From NCBI GenBank assembly GCA_023213395.1, contig CM041465.1, positions 89,349,741 through 89,413,740 on the forward strand: a stretch of DNA of 64,000 nt. The letters run 5' to 3'. The first letter of the stretch is position 1. Each line of letters begins with the position of its first letter. The notes under the pieces are model-generated. The model was given only the letters and a program-made list of their open reading frames with translations, had not been told where the DNA came from and did no database searches. A program made the position numbers and the translations under genes. Positions 33,801 through 44,310 of the stretch are shown piece by piece. The stretch comes from Cycas panzhihuaensis. Its lineage: Eukaryota > Cycadophyta.

Positions 33801-35102
33801 GGCTGAAAATATAATCTTATCACTTAAAATGATAATGAAAAATATTTAAATGAAAATATTTATATATAAACTCATAAAAACTGGTGATTCAATGTTGAGT
33901 TTTTTTGTTGATTCAATGGATCACAAATGAAAATAAAAGATTTTAAATATTTTGACAAAAATATATCAAGCAAATGAAATGCATGTATTTATATTTGAGA
34001 TCTTTTCAAATATATTGCAGATATATCAGAAGTATGTATTTAAAACTAAAAAAATAACTGAAGAACCTAGAAATATAGTTGTAGCAAACTTGCAATAGAA
34101 AATGGTCTTCAAAAAGCTTCCAGTAGATAGATCTTCCTCCACATAAGTTAAATATAGGTAGATCTGTTGTAATATGTGGCTTGTTGGGTTGAATATGCAC
34201 TAAAAGCTATAGATATGTAAAAAACCTTAAAAAATATAGTCAAATTTATGATGAAAAAACACAGATCTAAAATAAAATATAGTAGATTTGAACTAAATGT
34301 TGTAGATTTGCAACAAATATACTAAAAAATGTTAAAATAATTACTGAAATAAGTAGGTTTGTAATGAAATATAGCAAATTTGAACCAAATATAATAGAAA
34401 ATAGTAAAGTATTTAATGAAATAAGCAGATCTGAAAAAATGTAGCACATTTGAAAGAAAACTTAATAAATATTATAGATCTTAAACTAAATATTGCAGAT
34501 CTAACATAAGTATAGTAAATCTAAAAAATATAAGGCAGATCTTGAAGAAATATAGCTCAAATCTGAGAAAAAACTTGAGTAAATATTGTATGCAGCTGTA
34601 ATCTTTCATAGATTTGAAAAATATTTGATAAATAGATAGAAATCTGCTTGAAAAAATGCCAAATATTTGATAAAAATGTAGATCTAAGAAAATATATCAC
34701 AAATCTCAAGAAAACTTGAATAATATGTATCTTGCTACTGATCTCCTTCATAAATCTGCATAAATATTAGATAAATAGGTAGAAATATTCTTAAAAATAG
34801 TTAAATATATGATAAGATGTGTAGATCTAAAAAAATATAACTCAAATCTAAAAGAAACTTTGAAAACAAATGTAGCTTGTAGCTGAAATCCTTTATAAAT
34901 CTATATAAAATCTGAAGAAATCTGAAGTATGTTTGTTATAGCATAAATATATCTTAATAATAAGCAAATCTACTAAAAAATAGAAGAAACTTACTGAAAA
35001 AATCTTGAAAAAAATAAATGTAACCAGTATTTTGCTTGTGAGCAAATCTGCCTCAAAATCTTCTTGCTTCTTTGAAAAATTTCAATAGGCGAGTAGTCAT
35101 CT
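33801..35102 (-). repeat. AGATCTG-rich leader of element F
   Basis: Degenerate repeats built around AGATCTG/AGATTTG spaced roughly 40-60 bp, interspersed with TATAGTAAATC-like and AAACTTAATAAAT-like strings. Colinear homology to 54060-55312 of element E: CTGAAGAACCTAGAAATATAGTTGTAGC at 34060 versus CTGAAGAACCTGGAACACG at 54340. Lies between cargo and primer site, i.e. the 5' leader in element sense. Confidence 0.75.
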
Positions 35103-35114
35103 GCTCTCATACCA
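35103..35114 (-). other. Primer-binding site of element F
   Basis: GCTCTCATACCA, i.e. TGGTATGAGAGC on the minus strand, one base from the initiator-Met tRNA complement, two bases from the 5' LTR. Confidence 0.88.
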
Positions 35115-35116
35115 AA

Positions 35117-35465
35117 TGATGGAGCTAGAGGAGCATAGCATAACTTCATAAAGATTGTATCTTGAGTAAATTGGTGATTTCTGATAGTTGACAGTGTTAA
35201 AAAACACTAGGGAGGTATTCTCATCCCTTAAATAGTGAATTTTAGGGAGGCGTCAGGCACCATCACCCTACCTGCATGTTAGCCAATGCAAATTTAAAAT
35301 ATATTAAAAAATTAAAATAAATAAATCAAAGCATGTACCTTAAGATAGTGGTGTCAGCTCTTGGTGGCTATTGGGAGGCTCAAGGTGCCTTAGGGGCCCT
35401 CAAAGGTGGCTTTGAGGGGCCATAAGCGCACAGGTCTCTAAATGACATTAGGATTATTCCCAACA
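35117..35465 (-). repeat. 5' LTR of element F
   Basis: 349 bp, TGATGGAGCTAG to TTCCCAACA with intact TG...CA, paired with 25545-25893 and followed by AGTTT. Confidence 0.93.
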
Positions 35466-35470
35466 AGTTT

Positions 35471-36201
35471 TAAGTAAAATTTTTAGGTTATGGGATCCAT
35501 GAGGTTATTTTTCTTCAAAATGATGGTTAAAACTAACCTAATGGAAAATGATCAGTATAAAGCATTAGTTAGAATAAGATGTATGGATGAATAAGAGTAA
35601 AATTTAGCCCATAAATATTTTTTTATATGGACTCTCCTCATTTAGGTTTCATTTATAACATAGTAACATTCGTAGAAGTGACCCTCTAGAGGAATGGATG
35701 TACAAAGAGTCATATTCTTATCTAGGCTTTTTTTTTTTTTGAAGAGTGGGCACTAGACTTAAGGACTAAACTTTGAACTCAAGGACTAGACTCTTAATTA
35801 AAGGTACGGATGGGAAGAAGTCGATAACTACTTTAGTATTATTATTATGTTATGATTTTATAAGTTACTTCTATCTTATATTTTATGTTATTAATGTTGC
35901 TATTGTACTATAATTTATAGCTTGATTATATCTTGTAATTATCTTATTGATGCTTATGGTATAATTAGTGAGTGTAGATTTGTATTTTTTTTTTTGAGCA
36001 TCGATATTGAGACAATATAAAATAATATTAATGCAATAGGTTTTCCTAACAAACTCTAACACCTATTTACTTTGTTTATAGGCCCTTTAATAAGTGTCTT
36101 TATTGATATTAATGCTTAGCCTAATATATTAGACCATTAATTAGTGAGGAATATTCATTCCCATAGCCACAATAGCCATGTAAAGGTGTTCAAGAAAGGT
36201 A
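35471..36201 (+). other. Gene-free flank; possible plus-strand protease trace
   Basis: Between elements F and H. One plus-strand frame at about 36073-36200 (GPLISVFIDINA, LDHxLVRNIHS, VKVFKKGI) resembles a gypsy-type aspartic protease with D-I-N in place of D-S/T-G. The orientation is opposite to gypsy 2, so this is weak. T runs at 35730-35741 and 35984-35994. Nothing else seen. Confidence 0.3.
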
Positions 36202-36206
36202 TCTTC

Positions 36207-36488
36207 TAAAAGTTAGGATTGAAACATAGAACCAAATTGACATGTAACAACATAGGTTTTTTAGGTAGAATTGGTTTTACCATCAAAATGATTATCATTC
36301 ATTAAGAACCCATACAACTTGAATTATCTAATACATAATATAATACACCTATATGTATAAGCAAGATTAGTAATAATTAATAAATAAATCCATAACTTCT
36401 TTGACATATTCATAAGTCCATTTAGGGCTTTGTAACTCCTAATGATACACCTACCCTTTTTTATCCATATATGGACATTAATCTAACA
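36207..36488 (-). repeat. 3' LTR of element H
   Basis: 282 bp, paired with 41558-41839. Shares AAAGTTAGGATT at one end and GACATTAATCTAACA (AATATTAATTTAATG in the other copy) at the other. Confidence 0.93.
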
Positions 36489-36499
36489 CTCCATCTTAA

Positions 36500-36990
36500 T
36501 GTTTATATCATTGGATTTAATACTAATATAAAATTTAAATTATTAGACTTATCTTTAGGCAAAGGTTTCATGAAAATATTAGCAATATGCTTCTCCATTA
36601 GTGTATATAAAAGCTTGACCTCTCCATTTTAGATTTGTTCCCTAATGAAGTAATGATAAATATCAATGTGTTTGGTGTAAGCACAGAATACTAGGTTCTT
36701 GGAAATCTTCAAGGTACTTTGATTATTATAGTACAATATATTTACCTTCTCTTGATATAGTCCCAAATCACTAAGCACTTGCCTCAGTTAGATGGCTTCG
36801 CAAGTTGCAATAACAATAGCTTTATACTCTACCTTAGTAGATGATAAAGTAACATTGGGCTATTTCTTATTGCTCTAAGTGATAATAACAAAACCCATAT
36901 TGAAGCAATAACTTGAAGTGGACCTTTTTCTATCCTTACATCTAGCCTAATTAGAATCTGTATATCTTGTTAGCCTAAAATTATCATTTT
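36500..36990 (-). pseudogene. Copia RNase H remnant (H)
   Basis: Minus strand: VEYKAIVIATCEAI (Glu of the catalytic set in a normally AEY.A context), LRQVLSDLGLYQEKV, ILYYNNQSTLKISKN (catalytic Asp changed, normally CDNQS), YTKHIDIYHYFIREQI, and MKPLPKDKSN at the end of the polyprotein. Stops at a few positions. Joined to the RT through a decayed connection above 36990. Confidence 0.88.
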
Positions 36991-36999
36991 GGCTAAACT

Positions 37000-38100
37000 C
37001 TAATCCAAACTATAATGTCTCCTACAAACATCTTAGGATCCTCTTAACAGATTTCTAATGGCTTTGCTTTGGTTTAACCATGAGCATTGAAACCATACCA
37101 ACAGTAAGGAAATATTAGGCCTAATAGTAGTCAAATAGATGAAACTATTAACTATTTATCTGAAAGTCATACCATCAACCCACTTATTATCTAGAGTTGT
37201 TAACTTTAAACTTATTTCTATTATGGTATTAATAGATTTATAATCCTATATTCTAAATCTCTTCAGAAATTCCCATACATACCTAGCCTATGAAATGAAG
37301 GTTTTTCTAGGATCTTGTTATACATCCACTCCCAAAAAGTAGTGGAGTAATCCAAGATCTGTCATCTCAAATATCTTCTTAAGATCATTCTTCAAGCCTT
37401 CAAATTTTGAGTTATTATTCTCTATGATCACAAGATCATCTACATATAAAATTACAAAGATGACTAAATTTTCTTCACCTTTGATATATAGGTTTGGATC
37501 TACTGGAAATCTTTCAAATCCATTGTTCAAAAAGTATTGATCGATCTTAGAGTACCAGGCTCTCGGAGCTTGTTTGAGGCTATGCAAAGCTTTTTTCAAG
37601 TGACATACTAAATACTCTTTACCCTTGGCAATATATCTAAGTGGCTGCTCTATATAAACCTCCTCTACAAGGTCTCTATTAGGGAAGGCACTTTTTACAT
37701 CAAGCTAGTGTAACTACTATTTAAATAGAGTAATTATTGCTAGTATTAGTCTAATTATCACCATCTTTACTATTGGAGCAAATGTCTCCTAGTAATCAAT
37801 TCCTTTTGTCTGCTTGAATCCTTTGGTCACTAATCTTTTACATGTATCGACTATGCCATCTAATTTGAATTTGGTCTTATATACTTATGTATAACCAATC
37901 ACCTACTTGCTTGATGGTAAATTAGCTAAATCCAAAGTTTTATTCTACTTAACAATATAGATCTTAGTATTCGTGGCTGTCTTCTACTTCTACTTTTGGT
38001 TTGCCTTCTCAAAACTCAAAGGTTCATCAACATCCAATACATTTTCCATTAAAGCAAAATTAACTATATCAAGTCTCCTCCTCAATTGTAATTTATCTTC
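37000..38100 (-). pseudogene. Copia reverse transcriptase remnant (H)
   Basis: The open frame 37599-37318 holds LHSLKQAPRAWYSKIDQYF, VDPNLYIKGEENLV, the catalytic LYVDDLVII (YVDD residues 52-55 of that frame) and EMTDLGLLHYFLGVDV. Upstream (37600-38100) the N-terminal RT region (PNRDLVEEVYIEQP, and the Q-T-K-G-I-D-Y-Q-E-T-F-A-P region) is recognisable with breaks. The catalytic box is intact, but the polyprotein is interrupted. Confidence 0.88.
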
Positions 38101-38679
38101 TATATTATGCAACTCAGCTTAAACTATTATTTTTAGATACCATTTAGGAAATTTAACTGGTGGAGGAATCTCAAGCTACATCTTTGACTGTGTCTATTGA
38201 GAATCTTTATTCATCCTTTTAATTTATTCCTATTTTTTTAGCTTATTCTTAGGCTCAACAAACTATTATCTTAAAAAACTAGATTTAGGTTATTCCTTGA
38301 TTTGCTTCCCTCTATCTTGTCATATCTTCAAAGTATTCAGGTCCTAATCCTTATTTGAAACATGTTTCTACCTCTTCAAAGATAACACCCTAACTTGTAT
38401 ATACCTTTTTAGATATCAATTCATATACATGATATGCCTTGCTTTCTTCACTATATCCCATAGGAATACAGTTAGAACTCTTATCATCAAACTTTTGGTA
38501 TTTCTCTTTAGGAATATATATATATACTATGCTTCTAAACATTTTAAGATGGATAATTATAGGTTATGTCCTAACCATGCTTATTTAAGTGTTTTGGTCT
38601 ATACAAATTTAGTCACACTCTTATTTGTTAGGTATATTATTGTATAAATTCCTTTAATGTAAAAGATGTCTGAGAGGTT

Positions 38680-39100
38680 CTTTATCATCATCCTTAACTT
38701 GGCCTTATTAACCAATGATCTATTCATTCTCTCAACTACTCCATTTTGTTGAGGACTATATATAGTTGTCAACAACTTCTTTATATCATGATCTTTACAA
38801 AATTAGACAAAGGCATTGGAGGTGTATTCTCTCCTATTATTTGATCTCAATATATTTATTCTTTGTCTGCTTTCATTCTCTAGTCTTGTTTTGAACTCTT
38901 TAAATATGTTGAATGCCTGAGACTTCTCCTTTAAAGGATAAACCCAAACCTTCCTTAAAAGGTTATTAATGAATATCAAGAAATGTTTTACACCTCTGAG
39001 TGAAGTAGTTGGCATAGGACTATATATATGCTAGAGTGTATCATGCTTAACTTTTTAGTTGCCCTTCAAGCCTTACCTTTAGGAAACTTTTTCCTATATC
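38680..39100 (-). pseudogene. Copia integrase remnant (H)
   Basis: The open frame 39015-38803 reads MPTTSLRGVKHFLIF, INNLLRKVWVYPLKEKSQAF, FKEFKTRLENES and ILRSNNRREYTSNAFV. The catalytic Asp positions (normally FIDD and RSDNGGEY) read FINN and RSNNRREY, so the active site is lost. Downstream blocks continue to about 38680. Close to the integrase of copia C, which shares MPTTSLRG, VWVYP and FKEFK. Confidence 0.9.
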
Positions 39101-39500
39101 ACTCTCCATAAATGTAGGGTTCATAAGTACCCTTTTCTACCTTGAACTTTAGGATAACATGCACTATATTCAATTTATTCATCAATTAAAGGTCAAGAAA
39201 GTGTTATGAATCTTATTTGATATATATATAGTCAAATACTCTCTTTGGTTTATAGACTTACCTAAGAGCTTATAAAGATAATTATCCCTTATACCTTCTG
39301 CAATTATTTTTCCATCATAATCATTAATGATAACTCTTTTATCTTTAAAGAGAATAATAATTCTATTGTCCTCTATTTAACTGATAGAAATTGGGTTTAT
39401 TTTCAAACCTAGCACATATAAAACATTCTCCATATAATAATCATCACAATAAAGGGTAATGATTGGGACCTCCCCTATGCCTTTGATAGTAAGCATATTG

Positions 39501-39764
39501 TTATCTCCTAAGACTACTGTTGATCCATTGACTTCCCATTAATATGAATCCTTCATGTCTTCTTATCATGTACTTAAATGCACCTGAGTTTATGTACCAA
39601 ACATTGTTAGACCTCTTTTCATTCATTGCCTTACTCCATTGATTAATCTTATGATACTGTTCAGCTTGTAATAGGCTACAGTCTCTTCTAATATGGCTTA
39701 ATTGCTTACAGTTATGACAGATCCTATGAGGTAATTCATTTGAACAGAAACAAGCATTTTCCAC
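39501..39764 (-). pseudogene. Copia zinc knuckle and protease start (H)
   Basis: The frame of 87 residues shows an intact CX2CX4HX4C knuckle (CHNCKQLSHIRRDC, about residues 17-30) that would bind RNA in Gag. The protease stretch NNVWYINSGAFKYM follows, in which the catalytic Asp is Asn (N-S-G). The spacing between knuckle and protease is normal for copia. The start Met is arbitrary because the gag upstream is unrecognisable. Confidence 0.88.
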
Positions 39765-39774
39765 CTGTTTTTAA

Positions 39775-41543
39775 TATAAATTGTAGCAAATTAAATACAA
39801 CCACATGAAATAATGGGTGTGAAATAGCCCTTAGACAACATAAACACTTTTTATTAGAAAATATTAACTATGGGGTCCTTGGTCAATTCATAAAGCACTG
39901 ACATAACATAAAACATTATTGGTCACCATGTCAGGAGTTAGAATTTTATCATATAACCATGTGCATTATGAAGAATACAAAAAAATATTGTAGAAAAGTG
40001 CTTTTTATTTTTATGAACAACTCCTTTATGAGTCAAAGAATAACTTACCTCTTTTCTTCTCAATGTGACCAAGGGCTTATAGTTAGGGGGTTAATTATAC
40101 TTAAATAAAAATTAAAAATAATTTAATATCTTCATATTTTATAAATGATAAAATATATTTTTATCCTAAGTAGCTACAATTGAATATGCTAAAATCTTCT
40201 CTATGTTACATGACTAAATTTAGTGAAATTTGTCTATTCATCTATAAATTAACTTATGATGGTGTCAATATAGTTTGAAACCTCTTCATATCCATTCACC
40301 ATTGATCATTCCTCTCACTAGTTTTAGCATTTATTAAAAAAATATCTTTGCATTCATAATTCATCTCTTCATTTTTCGTCTCATCTCAAGATGGCATCTT
40401 CTATTCAGACTTCATCTGGCATTTCCATGTATCATCTATTACTAGGCATAATTACAATCTCTATAATAACTTTGTTTGAATGTCTTCTTCCTTTGCATAA
40501 GTAAGAGGGCAATATTTATTTAATTATAGGTGGTAATCTACAAGTTGTTTTACTACATTTATCTTCTGTGGGTATCTCAACCTTCATTACTTTCAGTCAT
40601 AACCAAGGCACATTCACTGTGAATGACATTCTTTATTTGTGTTTGTATTGGCGTCTTTGCATTCAAGATCTATAAATTTGCTTCTAGGTGTTTATTCATG
40701 TGATTAGCTCTTCATTATAATAATTCTTCTCCATCTGCATTAGGGTGTCTATAGTAGTATAAGGCATATGCATCATGAGTTTAAAACTTCTCTATTTAAC
40801 AACTTTGTGAGCTACGCAACATTCTCTTGTAGTTGTGCTTGCTTGCAAGTTAATGCACTTTGATTTTCTTTAGATTTATCACTAATATAATTGTGCTTTA
40901 CTAGGATTTAATGGTGAGTCTATTATTATCTAGCCCTACATAGTAGATTTTTTCTTGAAGACTCCATATAAAGAAGAAACACACTCACAAGTCTCTCCAA
41001 TATATGCCTTTACATTAGTTGCAGAAATTAGAGGATAACTCATGGATGAACCTAATATATCCATTTTTCTAGAATTTGTAGGATTCCTTGTAACTCCAAC
41101 CACATATCTAATTTCAATCCCTTAGTCTCTTAATAACAACGACTAATAGTTTTGAATGAATTTCTTCAATGCAAATGATTATAATAATGACCTTTTCATT
41201 TCCAATGGACTTATTTATCATAATAAAACTATATATTATAGGAAAATTATTAATAAAGTTTGATTGAAAATAGGAATGAATTATCTAAAATGTCCAACCA
41301 GATCTCAAACTCTCATAATATCTAACACTTCAAAGAAATTTAGCCCATTAATTAAACTCCTTATTTTTTTATTAAAAAAAAAAATTGATGATGGTAATAA
41401 CCTATAGTTTAACAAATGCTTCCACAATAAGCTGGTAAAATTTTACACTTAAAATAATTGCTATAGATTAATAATAACACAAAGTTACACTAGTTCCACA
41501 TGTCACTAGCCACAAAATAATTCTACATCCTATAACTAAACTA
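39775..41543 (-). other. Upstream internal region of H, gag not recognised
   Basis: About 1.8 kb between zinc knuckle and primer site where gag should be. No frame or motif recognised on the minus strand. Either very decayed or replaced. Confidence 0.5.
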
Positions 41544-41555
41544 GCTCTCATACCA
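41544..41555 (-). other. Primer-binding site of element H
   Basis: GCTCTCATACCA, complement of initiator Met tRNA with one change, the same variant as in element F, two bases from the 5' LTR. Confidence 0.88.
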
Positions 41556-41557
41556 TA

Positions 41558-41839
41558 TGAAAGTTAGGATTAAAACATAGAACCAAATTAACACATAAAG
41601 ACATAGGCCTTTCAAGTAAAATTAGTTTACCATTAAAATAATTGATATTCATTAAGAACCCATACAACCTGAATTATCTAATACATAATACAAAACACCT
41701 ATATATATAAGTAGGATTGATAATAATTAATAAACGAATTTGTAACCACCCTAACATGTGTCACAATTCCATTTAGGACTTTATAACTCCTAGTGACTCA
41801 CCTGCATTATTTTGTCCACATATAAATATTAATTTAATG
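41558..41839 (-). repeat. 5' LTR of element H
   Basis: 282 bp, starts TGAAAGTTAGG, paired with 36207-36488. Followed by GCTTC. Confidence 0.92.
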
Positions 41840-41844
41840 GCTTC

Positions 41845-42332
41845 TTAGTGCTATCCAATAATTAGTGCACTATGGGTGATAGGTAATCAACAAGCTTCCC
41901 ATTCAAGTTATATGATTGATCTTAAAGGTTTCCTCTTATATACCTAAATATATGTGGAGGCTTGCTTCCATATACAAGTGCTGCCAAAGGCTTGTGTAAG
42001 TGGTTCGATCTACTTTACTTCATGTACTGGTATATACCTAAATATGCTTAGCTCATAATGATAGCTTCCTATGGATATTTAAAGGCTACTAGAATAGGGT
42101 TTCTACCTAAACCGCTAAGGGACAATGGGAGAGACTGATTACTACTTGATAGTAGAGTTTTACATAACTTATTAAAATAGAGAATGTAATAAAATGAAAG
42201 AGAGGGTTATGAAATTTTTATTGTGGGAATTTTCGGCCACCGCTTCCCCCTCCCCCCCCTTTTCCCAATTTCCTATTTCATTTCTTTATTACACCTCTTC
42301 TTCACAATCCTTTGAATTTAACCACTAATCAA
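41845..42332 (-). other. Presumed 5' leader of gypsy 2
   Basis: Lies between element H and the primer site of gypsy 2. No coding on the minus strand. A C-rich run is at 42245-42262. Confidence 0.5.
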
Positions 42333-42344
42333 GCTTCAATACCA
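42333..42344 (-). other. Primer-binding site of gypsy 2
   Basis: GCTTCAATACCA, i.e. TGGTATTGAAGC on the minus strand, resembling the initiator-Met tRNA site, two bases from the LTR start at 42347. Confidence 0.75.
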
Positions 42345-42346
42345 CT

Positions 42347-42727
42347 TGGGATAGATTTATCCCAATATCCTCTCCAATTGCACACATAAAGAGCTTGAAT
42401 AACACAATAAAAATAATAATGATATTATTTTATTGATATTAAACACCAAAAGATTACAAAATAACCACATAAAGGACACCAAAAGATCATTCAATAATAC
42501 ATTCTTATAGAAGTTTACAAGACCTAATGCCCCTTACATTTACATTGGGCTTTAAATAGGAAACCAAGACCTCTTTTATTAGATTCTTATTGGTAGAGTA
42601 AATAACCTCTAATTTTATTGGTGTGCATAATGACCTATGCACAAGAGTTAAGAACTAACATTAACCATTAGTCAGTTGGTCACATGTTAGCAGTTTAGTT
42701 CTTTTAGTGGTATAGGGTTATGTAACA
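42347..42727 (-). repeat. 5' LTR of gypsy 2
   Basis: 381 bp, TGGGATAGATTTATCC to TTATGTAACA with intact ends, paired with 14510-14890. Confidence 0.88.
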
Positions 42728-43135
42728 AACACACTATTCATGATTGCTTATAAGATGGGTAGAGCATTCATAAGACTGAATGGCATGACCTCAATTGAAA
42801 TAACCCTTGATAAGTGTAAAAAAGATTATTTTTAAAATCTTAAATATGAGCTTGGATCTAGTAGTATCTAATTTATAAGTTAATCTTAAAGAAGAAAGTA
42901 GACCCATATAACTTATTGATGGCCTTATCCTTTATGGGGCTAGGATATTTATTCTTGATTGTGATAGTATTTAGCGCCCCATAGTTAATATAAAATCTTA
43001 AAAAACTATATTTTTTCCTTAGGAACATAATTAGAGTAGTATGGGGACTCATGTTGGGCATGATTGCACTAAGGTCCAAAAGATCTTTAGTGAGACATTT
43101 AATTTTATTCTTTTTTTTAATGCCCATATTGATAA
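42728..43135 (-). pseudogene. Gypsy 1 reverse transcriptase, N-terminal half
   Basis: The open minus-strand frame 43127-42873 contains LRKKYSFLRFYINYGALNTI and IKNKYPSPI (normally [22 protein letters not shown]), then KLYGSTFFFKINL. Below it EVMPFSLMNALPI and IMNSV run to the junction at 42732. The matching C-terminal half starts at 14504. The VDYRAL Asp is absent (INYGAL). Confidence 0.88.
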
Positions 43136-44310
43136 GGATGTATAAAGTTTGGTCCTATACTAGGTTTGATCTTAATTGAGTGCTTTATACCACAATTAAG
43201 TGGGAGTTTAGTTGACAAGGTCTAGAAGGCCTATTCGTGCTTAATGACTAGGGATTGAAGATCTTAACATTAATCCTCATGTAGTTAATCACCAAGAATG
43301 GGGCCATCTATTGAATACAACTAAGCGATGAACCTAGAATGTTCTTTAAACAAGAGTTTCATCCATTTTTTGGCCAAAATAACCCTAGAATTAAGTGCTA
43401 TAATTCTAGTAAGTTGGTAAAACTTACCATCATAATGGAAATGGATAAAGTTTGATTTAGTACATAGGTGGTCAATTTCCATAGCCATTTAACTTTGAGG
43501 ATAGCATCTAAGCTACTAATAGGAAATACATAACAGTTAATAAAGAAGGAGAAGGTGCTAATCGATAGTTACTAATGTGGCATTTCACCATCACAAGTGA
43601 TTGAGCAATGTTAAGGTATTAATATCTTAAATATCTAGGAGTTATTAACATGGATGGTAAGCAAATTGGCAAGTTTAGTATTTATGAAGTTATGCATGTT
43701 GCCCAACTCAATGAGGACCACAACTTTCTCTTTGCATAAGAACCCATGTAACTTGATAGTATTTAGTTATTGTATCTTAGAGATGGCTAGTACTGAGATG
43801 GGGGACTAATTGTTATAGTGGAGTTTGGTCAATTGAGAGTTGGTCATCAAAGATGTCTACTTTTTCTCCTTTAATTTCTTTCTTGGTTCCATAAAATTGT
43901 TTCTATTTTGCACATATTTTATTATTGCTTGGAACTTATTTATCTTTACATCAAAAATAGATGTTGATGCAGGAACTTGTTTCTTACGTGTAAGTCAATT
44001 ATCTAGGACTTTAGGCGTCATCTTTCCCCTTTAAATATTATTTAATCACTTTATGATACCCTTTTGTATGGCATCTTATGTATTGAATGGTAATGACTTA
44101 CTTTTAAAGTTAATTCTTTGTAGTTAAGGGTTGGTTGGGTGATCTTGTAGGATTCATTTTCCAATGAATTAAATGAACACTTCCTGCCCCCACACCCATC
44201 CTCTCCATAAGGAAAAAAAAAACATTATATAAATACATTATACTATTAATAAAATAATTTGGTAATTGGACTTTGAGACATTGTGGCTTTGGTTGAACAT
44301 TAGGACTCAT
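43136..44310 (-). pseudogene. Gypsy 1 protease and gag-end remnant
   Basis: Minus strand: about 43400-43330 reads WMKLLFKEHSRFIA, equivalent to the MKKLLKKGHSG stretch downstream of gypsy proteases. 43700-43400 holds decayed protease-domain sequence. 44310-44110 is an open frame (MSPNVQPKPQ, HWKMNPTRSPNQPLTTKN) of the type seen before the protease, not firmly identified. Heavily broken. Confidence 0.6.

Larger units (their letters stand above)
25545..35465 (-). mobile_element. Chimeric Ty1/copia element F
   Basis: 9,921-bp minus-strand element bounded by equal-length LTRs (25545-25893 and 35117-35465, 349 bp) and a perfect target duplication AGTTT (25540-25544 and 35466-35470). Polypurine tract complement 25894-25905, primer-binding site 35103-35114. 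The 3' half holds protease, integrase, RT and RNase H. The 5' half (29357-35102) is like element E: an internal LTR-like piece (29357-29611), E-type gag, an A-rich tract, cargo, and an AGATCTG-rich leader. No second E-type LTR is found before the primer site, so this is a recombinant rather than a simple nested insertion. Confidence 0.88.
36207..41839 (-). mobile_element. Ty1/copia element H, complete-ended
   Basis: 5,633-bp minus-strand element with equal-length LTRs (36207-36488 and 41558-41839, 282 bp). Target duplication TCTTC (36202-36206) / GCTTC (41840-41844), primer-binding site 41544-41555, polypurine tract complement 36489-36499. Pol order: zinc knuckle and protease (39764-39501), integrase (about 39100-38680), RT (about 38100-37000), RNase H (about 36990-36500). 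The region upstream of the knuckle (39775-41540) should hold gag but is not recognisable. Same family as copia C at 6.5-10.7 kb, in opposite orientation. Confidence 0.9.
14510..42727 (-). mobile_element. Ty3/gypsy chromovirus 2, full-ended, heavily nested
   Basis: 28,218-bp composite bounded by two LTRs of identical length (14510-14890 and 42347-42727, 381 bp each) and a degenerate target duplication (AATAC at 14505-14509, AACAC at 42728-42732). It is minus-strand: polypurine tract complement at 14891-14905, chromodomain, integrase, RNase H and RT run up to 21.4 kb, and the primer-binding site is at 42333-42344. Subtracting copia D (3.8 kb), F (9.9 kb), H (5.6 kb) and fragment J leaves a normal gypsy length. 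Gag and protease of gypsy 2 were not recognised on the minus strand between the inserts. Confidence 0.87.
12200..44310 (-). mobile_element. Ty3/gypsy chromovirus 1, split by a 28-kb insertion
   Basis: Minus-strand gypsy element in two pieces: 12200-14509 (chromodomain, integrase, RNase H, C-terminal RT) and 42728-44310 (N-terminal RT, protease, end of gag). The pieces are separated by gypsy 2 (14510-42727). At the junction the RT frame stops in the stretch before the catalytic region on the right side and resumes in the same phase on the left side once gypsy 2 and one target copy are removed. LTRs of gypsy 1 itself were not delimited. Decayed by stops throughout. Confidence 0.88.

Noticed and set aside
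36073-36200. Plus-strand aspartic-protease-like frame
   Set aside because: Only a short stretch fits, the active-site triplet reads D-I-N, and the orientation conflicts with the enclosing element. Kept only as a remark in the flank entry.
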